From Leptospira ryugenii (GTDB taxonomy: Bacteria > Spirochaetota > Leptospiria > Leptospirales > Leptospiraceae): a stretch of DNA of 64,000 nucleotides. The stretch spans positions 781,009 through 845,008 of the forward strand of contig NZ_BFBB01000003.1 of the NCBI RefSeq assembly GCF_003114855.1, read 5' to 3'. Of this stretch, positions 30,401 through 38,873 are shown piece by piece (position 1 is the stretch's first letter; each line of letters starts with the position of its first letter). The position numbers and the translations under genes were made by a program. The notes beneath the pieces were generated by a model. It saw only the letters and a list, made by a program, of their open reading frames with translations, was not told where the DNA came from and did no database searches.

Positions 30401-31053
30401 ACTGGGTATCCGAGTAAACTTGGTGAAGTTAAAATCAGTAAAAATCCGATAGCAATCAAGCTGACAGATAGGTATTTTACATCTAAAAATCCCTTTCGAT
30501 CCTGCTTGTAAAAAAAGATAGCCGAAGGGATCCAAAGTCCTAAGATACAAAAAATACCATAACTCGCCCAAATTTTTAGAGGAAGTTTTCCAATGGGATA
30601 GTTTCCAAAAGAGTATTCGAACCACTCATTCTTGAGGTCGTTTCCTGTGAAGACAGCCCAATACACTATGATTTCGATCGCTATCCCCAACCAAAATGAC
30701 CCAAGTAAAATCTTATACCGTCGGTTCATGATTGTATAGGATAACAAAGCAGCTGCGGGTGTGATCAATGTGAAACCTAAGTAGCCCAAGCGGTTCCAAA
30801 AGAGAAGAACCTCTTTATCAACAATCAAGGATCTCGAAGCGAGTAAAAGTCCGTAAGACGCATAGCCAAGGCAAAAGACCATGAAGGCAATGAGTTGCAC
30901 TTTATCTCGGAAACGCTTCAAGGCAAAAAAGCCAATGCCTACAAAACTGAGGCTAATCAAAAAAGTAAAGAAACTTGGAATTGCCCAGGGAAGCATATCC
31001 CAAAAGTAAATCCAAGCTTGGTCTGCCTGCATCTGTTCAGAGAGAGTCAACAT
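27442..31053 (-). CDS. Multi-TM, double-GAF class III adenylate cyclase
   Basis: 1203 residues. About 15 hydrophobic helices in the first 560 residues (two 7TM-like blocks), two GAF domains (about 600-755 and 770-930), a short coiled coil and a C-terminal cyclase domain (about 985-1160). Metal Asp residues appear in VMFTDFKGFTQIAE and KTIGDSYMCAGG; the Lys in KLKTIGD and Asp in YDVWGDTVNTASRMES are the adenine-selecting pair, so cAMP is the predicted product. First gene of a cyclase-regulator-kinase operon on the minus strand. Confidence 0.9.
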   Translation of the reverse strand: MLTLSEQMQADQAWIYFWDMLPWAIPSFFTFLISLSFVGIGFFALKRFRDKVQLIAFMVFCLGYASYGLLLASRSLIVDKEVLLFWNRLGYLGFTLITPAAALLSYTIMNRRYKILLGSFWLGIAIEIIVYWAVFTGNDLKNEWFEYSFGNYPIGKLPLKIWASYGIFCILGLWIPSAIFFYKQDRKGFLDVKYLSVSLIAIGFLLILTSPSLLGYPVYPVSTFSFVPLLVMGYGLFHSDFLNINELLFKQQFLFKILNGIIIVGLILLSALVAIFLPPSEHIVPYQKPYFLIPLFSMVCVFALGIYIAGSRPDQKINMIAASSLLLAGSFTIVMVVMKLSLPDLVSRRIEQIFYTAFVFTPNIHIRLCYLSIKAERPRYFRYIDFISFILCGVVWTPYFFGGFFQNTFGKISEAGIGLQVFGVQGAIAMTLLLLHWKKLGTSKTDALGKYVVYSILLGDLMIISNLPATLGYQWYTIGELQFLPAIILAVGIIKFGIISIRGEATKIASQMSLLILLFVLISMSFYWMNLAKTFTWLVALSHTLLVSSPIALAFYMVSFIFFRPTVVKIDQSVLDLAAQKVETERAFFEAEAIRKEIQEINHLTHLINSQLNIKMIVNEIAKYVLVKHGIKTLWLFLPDEQNKSLKSFEIDTIVEAKKEAMEFAKNLVIPLSEEGGIAYSVWMRKNSLYLPKIKKFAFDFDRKIIENTGAKSILHIPLVVQDKSVGLFTFSNSTEEMRLSRKEITSLENLCAQVAGVINRVYLLRETEKQKADTTALNQLLKSLNENIDLDVIMEKVHQYVSENFGIEYYSLLLPEEGKDYLRIVNVKIPEFVSEFDKKRLLDMKIPTFGRSGAHSMVLRSKKVVFFTQGVGNFDRLFSEDDQFGMGALKLKHIIFIPMVLRGKIIGVLDLSNSEKELRPSEEDLTRLSILGEQLAGIIYISKLFKELQIAKELAENEKRKNEKLLLNILPAEIAEELKEKGATEPILYENVSVMFTDFKGFTQIAETLSPQELIRDLDACFIQFDKITERYKLEKLKTIGDSYMCAGGIPKRNKTHAIDSVLAALEIQSFMNLMKQIKEEQGFPFWELRLGIHSGPLVAGVIGEKKFAYDVWGDTVNTASRMESSGQTGKINISGTTYDMVKEYFDCEFRGQVSAKNKGEVAMYYVNGLKAEFSSSEDFRIPNQRFWEEYAKIDGSFESVA

Positions 31054-31134
31054 GTCCGTTCCTTTCCATTGGATGGTAAGGATAGAAAATTGGCTGTGTT
31101 TTCTATATAGCTATTTTCGAAGGAATGAGACCCC

Positions 31135-32070
31135 CTAAACTGGGGGTTTTGGTAAGAAGCTCGAAAAATACTCCCAGATAAGGCGAGTACCATTTATTTT
31201 TTGGCTGTAGTTTCCTAGGATTCGGACAGGAAAGAAAGGTTTTTCTCCTGGGAATGCATGGCCAAAGGACTGCAAGCGGAACAATTTTACTTTAGTTTCT
31301 GCCGTACACTGTGTATATAGGAACTCATCTATCGAGTATTGAATGCCTTCGTCTTGGATTGATTCAGATCGAGCGATCGCTTTTTTATCGCACTGGTTCC
31401 ATTCTAACCAACGGTCAATGCTATCTTCCACACCTAATATTTCTCCCCCATCATTCACATATCCACCATTATACGGAACGATCGGATCCTCAGTACCTGC
31501 CATAATTCCTATAGAGATAGCATGGAAGGCAATTTGTTTTTTTCTTTCTACGAGGAATGCTGATAGTTGCGAGGATACGGAGACAACTGCTCGGAATAAT
31601 TTGGGTCTTTCCAAAGCCAATCGTTGTGCCATAAAACCTCCATTCGAATGCCCCATCAGAAAAACAGATTTTGGGTCAACTATGCCTTCTGCTACGAGCT
31701 CTTTGACAAGAGTCTCGATAAAGAGTACATCATTGACTTGGTTTCGATCAGAAGGTGAATTCCCTCTTCCATCTGCCCAACTTCGTTGGAGTCCATCTGG
31801 GAAGACGGCAATAAATTTTTTTTCATCGGCAAGCTCATCTAAACGAGACTGTTTTCGTAAGATACTTCCCGTACCTAAGCGTCCATGGAGAGCAACGACC
31901 AAGGGCAATGGCATTTTGTATCCCTCTTTTGGTGTATGCATAAGGTAGGTTCTTGTTTGCCCATCGACTAAAATTTTGCCCTCTCTTTCATAGTTTGACA
32001 AAGGTGAAAAGAAACTTTTGCAATGGAAAAGAATGCAGATCATGAGAATAGACCATGTGCACGTTTTCAT
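31135..32070 (-). CDS. LpqC/PHB-depolymerase-like esterase, lipoprotein
   Basis: 311 residues. Lipobox-like LFHC at about 17 after a short signal. Alpha/beta hydrolase with oxyanion region VVALHGRLGTGS, nucleophile GHSNGGF, acid in GTEDPIVPYNGG and His in FGHAFPGE, as in secreted polyhydroxybutyrate depolymerase/feruloyl-esterase-like enzymes. Its start overlaps the upstream lipoprotein gene by 4 bp. A hairpin CCCCC/GGGGG overlaps its stop codon, without a clear T tract. Confidence 0.82.
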   Translation of the reverse strand: MKTCTWSILMICILFHCKSFFSPLSNYEREGKILVDGQTRTYLMHTPKEGYKMPLPLVVALHGRLGTGSILRKQSRLDELADEKKFIAVFPDGLQRSWADGRGNSPSDRNQVNDVLFIETLVKELVAEGIVDPKSVFLMGHSNGGFMAQRLALERPKLFRAVVSVSSQLSAFLVERKKQIAFHAISIGIMAGTEDPIVPYNGGYVNDGGEILGVEDSIDRWLEWNQCDKKAIARSESIQDEGIQYSIDEFLYTQCTAETKVKLFRLQSFGHAFPGEKPFFPVRILGNYSQKINGTRLIWEYFSSFLPKPPV

Positions 32071-32594
32071 TTTTGTAACTCCTCTTGTAGCGAAGATTCA
32101 AATAGATCAGAGAATGTCTGATCAGGGAAATATGGAATCGTAACCAAAAGAACCAAGGTCCCTCGCCATTGGTGTAAACTCAAATCGTATCTGGATTCTT
32201 TTCTGAGCTCCTTGTCTTTCCAATACTGAATTTTTAACCTTTGGTCGGCATATGTATAGTAAGGCAGAAGACCTCCTGAGAGAACAGTGAGAACTGCATG
32301 CATCCGGTGCAGCCAAAGATAACGATAGATAGGGTAGTTTCTCTCTAAACGAAATTCGATTGTTGTATCGGAAATCTTATCTTCGGAGAAGCCGATTTTT
32401 TTCAATTCATTTCGAATCTTTAATTCTTCCCTTTCAAAGCGATGAAAACCAGTAAAGATTAAATTAGCTTTTAAGAACTCATTTGGGAAAGGAGGATTAA
32501 CTCCCTTTTGTACAGAATGTACAGGGAAAGCTGCACAATGAAATGTATGAATACTACAAATGATCAAAAATATTTTATTCAGAGATTCTTTCAT
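32067..32594 (-). CDS. Predicted lipoprotein, hypothetical
   Basis: 175 residues with a signal and lipobox (IHTFHC, Cys about 20). A mid-protein hydrophobic stretch (AVLTVLSGGLLPYYTY) and a conserved-looking tail YFPDQTFSDLFESSLQEEL. It resembles the next gene upstream in layout, overlaps it by 20 bp, and is probably its diverged paralog. Function unknown. Confidence 0.68.
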   Translation of the reverse strand: MKESLNKIFLIICSIHTFHCAAFPVHSVQKGVNPPFPNEFLKANLIFTGFHRFEREELKIRNELKKIGFSEDKISDTTIEFRLERNYPIYRYLWLHRMHAVLTVLSGGLLPYYTYADQRLKIQYWKDKELRKESRYDLSLHQWRGTLVLLVTIPYFPDQTFSDLFESSLQEELQK

Positions 32595-33198
32595 TTTGCC
32601 AATGCCTTCTTTCTGCCAGGATCAAATCATTGAAAATAGAATCCCATTTCTCTCCATCATCAATCCATTTAGCAAATAGAGAAATCCATCCAATGATTTG
32701 GTAAGACTCAACCATTACTCTCTTTTCACGAACTATATGATTGTTTTGGTAGAGTCGGAAAACTATGGCATCATCATCTCGGTTAACAATCGGAATCAGC
32801 AAAACAGTTGAGACCGCAAGCAAGCGGTTCACTCCATACAATAGAAATCGCAGAGGCTCCCTTGTGAGCAACCTAGAGGAAGGTTCTCTTTGTTCGCCTA
32901 AATACATCCGAAATTTGGGACTTGATTCTAGGATGATTTGCAGGTGCCACTCGGAAGTATTTTGCGATTTGTACTTTAGGAGTTGTGCTGTCTTTGTCTG
33001 AACCAGCGCTTTTAAGATCTCTCCAGCCTTCTTTCGGTCTTCCTCATCTTCCCAACCAAACAATTCGTAACTCAAGATTTTAAATGGTGGGAACGGAGCA
33101 GTTGTGGGTTCATGCCTTGGACCAACATAAAAAGTGGAACAAGAACTAAGTGAAAGTAGAAGGAAAAGAAGATTCAAAATAGATTTCTTACAGTACAT
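32575..33198 (-). CDS. Predicted lipoprotein, hypothetical
   Basis: 207 residues from ATG 33198. An upstream in-frame start (33240) would put extra residues before the signal, so the later ATG is preferred. Lipobox LSSC (about 20), then ..RHEPTTAPFPPFKI, a hydrophobic stretch (GVNRLLAVSTVLLIPIV) and a charged C terminus. Heads a three-gene operon with the next lipoprotein and the esterase. Confidence 0.68.
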   Translation of the reverse strand: MYCKKSILNLLFLLLSLSSCSTFYVGPRHEPTTAPFPPFKILSYELFGWEDEEDRKKAGEILKALVQTKTAQLLKYKSQNTSEWHLQIILESSPKFRMYLGEQREPSSRLLTREPLRFLLYGVNRLLAVSTVLLIPIVNRDDDAIVFRLYQNNHIVREKRVMVESYQIIGWISLFAKWIDDGEKWDSIFNDLILAERRHWQNERISE

Positions 33199-33327
33199 AG
33201 CATTTTGCCAGAGGGCAAACTTTCTGCAATGACGAACCACTTTGTAACAAAGGTCAATTGCAATCCCATCCTTTTTTCAAAGATTTTTCTTGCCTTCGAA
33301 CTCCACACTGTTAGCAATTGTCACTCT

Positions 33328-36210
33328 ATGCTGCGCAAATTCAAGCTTACACTTCTTGTCGCAATGTCTATCGTCCATCTTTCCTGCGACAGACTGCTCT
33401 CCTTCCTCTCAGATCCTTTTTATGTGTATGAATACCAATTAGAAAACGGACTAAAAGTATTCTTAAGTGTAAACAAACACCAACCTGTCGTGAAATCCTC
33501 TATCCTCGTTTCTGTTGGATCGGCCAATGATCCCGAGGATGCGACTGGCCTTGCTCATTATTTAGAGCATTTGATGTTTAAAGGTACAAGTCAGTTGGGC
33601 ACGATTGATTATCAAAAGGAAAAACCTTATTTAGACAAAATCGAATCCCTCTTTGAGACGTACCGCAAAACAAGTGATCCAAAAGAACGTAGCAAACTCT
33701 ACGCCGAGATTGATACACTTTCTTTAGAGGCTTCCCAATTCGTTGTGCCAAACGAATTTTCCAGAATGCAAGCAATGTTAGGAATTGTGGATGCCAATGC
33801 CTTTACATCTCAGGATAGAACCTTCTACGTTGCGACAGTGCCCGCAAACCAAATTGAAAACTTCCTACGATTGGAATACGAAAGATTTAAGGACCCCGTC
33901 TTTCGAACCTTCCATACTGAATTGGAATCCGTGTTTGAAGAAAGAAATTTGCGAGTTGCCGATGCCAAGTCCCAGCTGTTCCGCCAATATGACCAAGCTA
34001 TGTTCCCCAAACATCCCTATGGAGAAAAATCTCCAATCGGAACAGATGAACATTTGAAAAACCCATCCATACAGAGGATCCATTCCTTTTTCAAAGAGCA
34101 CTACATTCCCTCTAAGATGGCGATATGTATGTCGGGAGATATCAATCCAGAAGAGGTTTATTCCCAAATCAAACAAACATTTGGTGAGCTTCCCTCAAAA
34201 GAATCAAAAGAAGATACTCAACCTGAGTGGAAACCTCTGGAAAAAGATCTCAAAATTTCCATCCCCTCACCCCAAAAACATTTTTTATTTGGAATTCGCA
34301 TTCCCAAAAAGAATCCTAAAATAGTAGCAAGTACGGAAGGTGTATCCCTTCTTCTTTCCAACGGTTACAATGGACTTTTAGAAGAAAGTCTTTATTACAC
34401 CCAAAAAGCAAACCATATCACAACCTTCATCAATGAATGGAAGGACTATCTTGTCCTGACCATTTGGATAGATCCTAATCCAGGCTTGAGTTTAGCTGAG
34501 GCCAAAAAACAACTAGTAGATGCAATCAAGAAAATAGAATCTTCGGAATTGCCGAACGAGATGTACGAAGGTTTGAATTACAATCGTCAAATTTATTTGA
34601 CTCAAAAAAAAGATGATAACGACTTTCGAATACGAGAGATGTCGGAAGCATTTTTGGCAGGTTGGAGTCGAAGCGATTTAGACCAAAAATTCTCCGCTAT
34701 CAAACAATCCAACGCAAATGATCTGGCCGAGTTTACAAAAGAATATATAGAGCAAAACATTGTTTCCATAGAAACTTTTTCACAAAATCCCAAATTTGAT
34801 TTCATTGAAAAACCTCCCATCTCCAAATTACAATTCAGTAAAGTTGAAGAGTCCAACTTTAAAAAACAATTTTCTTTCGAACCTTCATATCAAATAGAAC
34901 CTGAATTTGCAGATTTTGATCGAAATATTAAATTTAAACAATACCCAAATGGAAATCAATTTATCTACCAAAAGAATGCAGAGAATTCCCTCTATCGATT
35001 TAAGATTTTGATTCCAGAGGGAGCTTGGATTAGCCCACATATAGATCTCTCCATTAATTATTGGAAACAACTGGGAACTGACTTGTATACAGTTGGGGCG
35101 CTATCTACAAAATTTTATCTTTGGGGAACAGAGATCAAAATGCAGAGATTAGGTGACGACATCGAAATCACACTCCAAGGAGAGGATGAACACTTTATCC
35201 CTTCTTTTCAATTACTAGAGCATTCTATCAAATCTGTAACATCTTCAAAGGATGTATTTGATTCCATCGTAGATTATCAGCAACGCTCAGACAAGATGAT
35301 CCTACAAGATGAAAACGAGATCAATTCTGCACTAAATGAATTTGCCCTACACGGAGACAAAAGCTATCGGTTCTTTCAATCAAATCGCTCAGATCTACTT
35401 TCGTTTAAATCCTCCCAAGCGATTGACCACCTAAAGAGCCTTTTGAAGCAAAAATTGATCATTACTTATTATGGAAATGTAGACTTTGATACTCTGGAAA
35501 AGAAGGTCTTTTCAGAATACTTCCAATCAAAGGGAACCTTTGATACTCATAGTTTAAGTCAAAAAGCTTGGAGAGAAGAGCCCAAATCTAAATTTTATAT
35601 TTTAAGTAGAAGTCGACCCCACATTGAACTCAATTTTTTTGCTCCTTTCCGTTTAAAAGAGGAGCATCTCGCCTCTTCTTTCTTTCTTTACAACACCTTA
35701 CATGCGGGTCTATCGTCTCCATTCTTTCTCACCATGCGAGAACAGACAGGAAATGCGTATTCGGCTTTTTCCTATATCATAGATCCAGAAAAAAAGAAAG
35801 ACCCTGCTCTCTGGTATGTAAACTTAGCCTGCCAGGCAGACAAACTTAGCAATTGTTTAGAGGATGCAAACGCTAGCCTACGAAAACTGGAAATCAGCGA
35901 AAAACGCTTTTCGGAAGCAAAACAGTCTGCTTTGTTAGTTGCCAGTCTCACAAAAAAATCAAATGTTTATTTGATTGATGAGTTCATTCGCGCGCAGTAT
36001 GCAGAAGTCACAGAGGATGTTGACAAACTCAGATTTGATTCTCTTTCAAAGATTGAGTGGAAAGATTTTATCGACTTTACAAAAAAATTAAATGATGCTA
36101 CTTTCTTTCAGATAGCGCTCATAGGCGATGCAAAGCGTTTGGATCGTCCCACATTACAAAGATATGGGGAGCTTGAAACTGTATCAGAAAGGAAAATTTT
36201 GGGGAAATAG
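33328..36210 (+). CDS. Double-domain M16 (insulinase-family) zinc metallopeptidase, lipoprotein
   Basis: 960 residues from ATG 33328; the frame is open from 33205 but that would run across the divergent gene's start, while ATG 33328 gives a clean signal with lipobox VHLSC. The N-terminal half has the inverted zinc motif HYLEHLMFKGT and the downstream Glu in ELESVFEERNLR; the C-terminal half is the inactive partner, typical of this family. It also carries an insertion after the zinc motif (LETYRKTSDPKERSKLYAEIDTL). Likely acts in the periplasm on peptides. Start of an operon whose next gene begins at its stop. Confidence 0.9.
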   Translation: MLRKFKLTLLVAMSIVHLSCDRLLSFLSDPFYVYEYQLENGLKVFLSVNKHQPVVKSSILVSVGSANDPEDATGLAHYLEHLMFKGTSQLGTIDYQKEKPYLDKIESLFETYRKTSDPKERSKLYAEIDTLSLEASQFVVPNEFSRMQAMLGIVDANAFTSQDRTFYVATVPANQIENFLRLEYERFKDPVFRTFHTELESVFEERNLRVADAKSQLFRQYDQAMFPKHPYGEKSPIGTDEHLKNPSIQRIHSFFKEHYIPSKMAICMSGDINPEEVYSQIKQTFGELPSKESKEDTQPEWKPLEKDLKISIPSPQKHFLFGIRIPKKNPKIVASTEGVSLLLSNGYNGLLEESLYYTQKANHITTFINEWKDYLVLTIWIDPNPGLSLAEAKKQLVDAIKKIESSELPNEMYEGLNYNRQIYLTQKKDDNDFRIREMSEAFLAGWSRSDLDQKFSAIKQSNANDLAEFTKEYIEQNIVSIETFSQNPKFDFIEKPPISKLQFSKVEESNFKKQFSFEPSYQIEPEFADFDRNIKFKQYPNGNQFIYQKNAENSLYRFKILIPEGAWISPHIDLSINYWKQLGTDLYTVGALSTKFYLWGTEIKMQRLGDDIEITLQGEDEHFIPSFQLLEHSIKSVTSSKDVFDSIVDYQQRSDKMILQDENEINSALNEFALHGDKSYRFFQSNRSDLLSFKSSQAIDHLKSLLKQKLIITYYGNVDFDTLEKKVFSEYFQSKGTFDTHSLSQKAWREEPKSKFYILSRSRPHIELNFFAPFRLKEEHLASSFFLYNTLHAGLSSPFFLTMREQTGNAYSAFSYIIDPEKKKDPALWYVNLACQADKLSNCLEDANASLRKLEISEKRFSEAKQSALLVASLTKKSNVYLIDEFIRAQYAEVTEDVDKLRFDSLSKIEWKDFIDFTKKLNDATFFQIALIGDAKRLDRPTLQRYGELETVSERKILGK

Positions 36211-37596
36211 GTGACCAACATGACCAAACAGCTACATCTCATCCATAAGGAATATTCCTTTTTATATGTACTATTCGGTGAGGCCATCTTTGCCCTCTTG
36301 ATTGTGTTCTTCAATCTAGGTCATTTGGATCTTGACCATTCTTTCGGTATCATCGACAAAATTGGTTGGGCAAAAGAATTAGGATTCTACTACCAAAAAA
36401 ATTCCTATGAATCCAAACTGATCCAACAATTGGAAAATACGCCAAGTTTAGTGCGAGAGAATTGGGAACTAGGTTTGTTTTATTTGGAGCAAGAGAACAA
36501 CCCGGAGAAAGCCATCCAATACTTCACAAAAGGTTTTGAAAATGACGTAACCGGAAATTTTCCATTTCAAAACAAAATCTTTGAATCTCATATACGCATA
36601 GGACTAGAAATTTTCCGTTTGGAAGAAATGATCTTCAAGTTTTGGGAATATGATTATCCCCTCTACACAAAGATTTGGGATGAAAAATATGAAAAAGCTA
36701 CTAGCTATTATAACATTGCGACTGGCATGGAATCCAGCTCCTTTTCGACTGATCCTCGTACGGCGGAATTTTTCAATTTTGAAGGGAATCTTCGATTTTA
36801 TGCAAATGATTTCGTTAATGCAGAAGAGTCCTTCAAAACCTGCATATCTTTACAAACGGATCGTGAAGAGTGTTTTATTGGACTTGCCCTTGTCAAATTA
36901 AGAAAGGCCGCATCTCTTCCCGAGGAGAGAGCTTCTTTGGAAAGTGAAGCCTATTCTCTGATCCAAAGAAGTTTCGAAATCCATGAAAAAGAAGATAAAC
37001 TTTTCACAAAACACGGATTATTTGAATACTGGGTTCAGTCATCATACAATCGTTATGGCCAAAGAGACCGAATTCTTTCGCTCAGCAAAGAATTGACTCA
37101 AAAATTTGACGACATAGGTCTCTACGACTATGTTTCAGGATTGAGTTATTTCGATGAATGGAAGGAAAGTTTCACTCCAAAAATGCTCAAAAGCTTCCAA
37201 TTGGCGGCAGAGAAAGAGCCTGATAGCATCGACTATTGTATTGAATATGGCTACAATTATGCCTATTACGAAAACTCGATCAAAGGTATCGAAATATTAG
37301 AAGAATGCAAATCAAAGTTTACACCAAATTACCGATTACTATCTTATCTTGGAGATAGTTATCTGTTAGCTGGCAAGTATGAAAAAGCAAGAGACTATCA
37401 CTTAGAAGCTGAAAATGGCGAAGCTTACTCTGCACAAAAAGAACAACACATTTCCATACAAAACGCTTACTCTTTGGGAAGAGCAAATCTTCAATTGGGT
37501 GATAAGATAGAAGGTATCAAATATTTAGACATCGCATGCAATGGCGGACAAGGTCTTTTGCAAGCATGTTCTCGTTTAGAAAAGGAGAAGGAATAA
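36211..37596 (+). CDS. Membrane-anchored TPR protein
   Basis: 461 residues. GTG at 36211 directly follows the M16 stop and has GGGGAAA upstream; ATG 36220 is an alternative. One hydrophobic helix near the N terminus (YSFLYVLFGEAIFALLIVFF), then TPR-like helical repeats over most of the protein (e.g. LGLFYLEQENNPEKAIQYFTKGF, LSYLGDSYLLAGKYEKARDYHLEAE). Probably a scaffold for a membrane complex. The stop overlaps the next start (TAATG). Confidence 0.75.
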   Translation: MTNMTKQLHLIHKEYSFLYVLFGEAIFALLIVFFNLGHLDLDHSFGIIDKIGWAKELGFYYQKNSYESKLIQQLENTPSLVRENWELGLFYLEQENNPEKAIQYFTKGFENDVTGNFPFQNKIFESHIRIGLEIFRLEEMIFKFWEYDYPLYTKIWDEKYEKATSYYNIATGMESSSFSTDPRTAEFFNFEGNLRFYANDFVNAEESFKTCISLQTDREECFIGLALVKLRKAASLPEERASLESEAYSLIQRSFEIHEKEDKLFTKHGLFEYWVQSSYNRYGQRDRILSLSKELTQKFDDIGLYDYVSGLSYFDEWKESFTPKMLKSFQLAAEKEPDSIDYCIEYGYNYAYYENSIKGIEILEECKSKFTPNYRLLSYLGDSYLLAGKYEKARDYHLEAENGEAYSAQKEQHISIQNAYSLGRANLQLGDKIEGIKYLDIACNGGQGLLQACSRLEKEKE

Positions 37597-37964
37597 TGGA
37601 AGAAATCCAAACAGAAAATCAAAACCGAAAGCTATTGCTGACATTGTCTTCGAGAATGAGTATATTTGGTAAAATACTCATCGTACTTGGAATTTTATAT
37701 CTCATCGGAGGATTTGTTACCATCAAAGAAAATTATGGAAATATTTTTGAAGGCATCTTACAGATATTTTTGGGTTATTTGACAATCAGAGTTTCTCTTT
37801 CGTTCAAACATGCTGCAGCACCTGAAAATCCAAGCCTTGAAGATCTTAAACAGGCACTAGAAGCAAATATCAAATTATACCATTGGCAATTGTATGTATA
37901 TGGTTTTATTTTCTTTCTGGTATTGTTTACTTTCTTATCTTTAGCCTGGACAAATCTCTCATGA
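37596..37964 (+). CDS. Small three-helix membrane protein, hypothetical
   Basis: 122 residues from ATG 37596, preceded by AAGGAG and overlapping the previous stop. Hydrophobic helices at about 24-45, 50-70 and 100-120. Its stop overlaps the next start (ATGA). No family recognised. Its overlaps indicate it is co-made with the M16 peptidase group. Confidence 0.72.
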   Translation: MEEIQTENQNRKLLLTLSSRMSIFGKILIVLGILYLIGGFVTIKENYGNIFEGILQIFLGYLTIRVSLSFKHAAAPENPSLEDLKQALEANIKLYHWQLYVYGFIFFLVLFTFLSLAWTNLS

Positions 37965-38857
37965 CTTCCATACCTCGTCTATTTTCCTCCAATCGATTCC
38001 AGCTGATCTTCCTATTGCTGGTGATCATAGCAGGTTGCTATTTGGCAAGCGTGCGGTTCTTCATAAAAGACAAATTAGACTTTGCCTCTTTCACTGATGT
38101 AGATGTTAGTCAAAAAAAGACATCAGTAGTCCAAGCGGATGTGCGGACAGTAGAAATTGATAAAAGAGAGGCAAAAGTAGAATTGAGGATCTACCTTGCC
38201 GATGAGCTAACATTCAACCATCGCATAGATACTCCAGCAGAAGAACTTAGATTGATTTCCTATAGTAGCAACGAAGAATTTATATTCAAACCCAAACAGC
38301 CGATTCGAAAAGTATTAATCACACTTCCACTTGTAGGAACAATCACTGACTACCCTTTTGATACATTCCAGGCAAATCTTAGTTTAGGATTTTTTAAGAA
38401 ACAATCTGAAATAGAGCAAGAAGGAATTCCGATTGTACTCAACATGAACTCACCTATTGCAAGTTATAAAGTAGAATTCTATGATAAGCAGGTGGAAGAT
38501 TTCTGGATAGACCGTACTTATGGGAATGTCGACAGGTTGATCCAAGTTGCGCGCACAAAAAGCAACCGTTTTGTATCCTTGTTTATCATTGTATTTATGT
38601 TTGCAGTAGGAATTGTCATTTTAGTGATAACTGCCCGTACTTTGTTGTACCAAAAGGAAGTTCACATTGAAGAACTTATCTTTTTAGCTGCATTGCTCAT
38701 CGCACTCCCTGCCGTACGAAACACACAGCCAGGGATCCCCAATTCGGGCGTACTCTCAGATTATCTTTCCTATTTTTGGGCTGTTGGTCTCACAGCTCTG
38801 TCATTTCTTACCTTACTTCTTTATCACCATTTTTTTAAGAAAGATGGCCGAATGTAA
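37961..38857 (+). CDS. DUF4436-family membrane protein
   Basis: 298 residues from ATG 37961. One N-terminal helix (about 14-34), an extracytoplasmic beta-rich domain with TITDYPFDTFQANLSL, then three helices, with the segment AALLIALPAVRNTQPGIPNSGVLSDYLSYFWA between the last two. This pattern matches DUF4436, whose role is unknown. Last gene of the M16 operon; converges on the hydrolase gene 16 bp away. Confidence 0.78.
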   Translation: MTSIPRLFSSNRFQLIFLLLVIIAGCYLASVRFFIKDKLDFASFTDVDVSQKKTSVVQADVRTVEIDKREAKVELRIYLADELTFNHRIDTPAEELRLISYSSNEEFIFKPKQPIRKVLITLPLVGTITDYPFDTFQANLSLGFFKKQSEIEQEGIPIVLNMNSPIASYKVEFYDKQVEDFWIDRTYGNVDRLIQVARTKSNRFVSLFIIVFMFAVGIVILVITARTLLYQKEVHIEELIFLAALLIALPAVRNTQPGIPNSGVLSDYLSYFWAVGLTALSFLTLLLYHHFFKKDGRM

Positions 38858-38873
38858 AGAGATCGGGAGAAAG

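Noticed and set aside
31120..31170. Strong intrinsic terminator after the esterase gene
   Set aside because: The CCCCC/GGGGG hairpin overlaps the stop codon and no T tract follows on the minus strand, so I kept it only as a note in the gene entry.
33205..33327. Upstream extension of the M16 peptidase
   Set aside because: It crosses the start region of the divergent lipoprotein gene and would bury the clear lipoprotein signal that begins at 33328.
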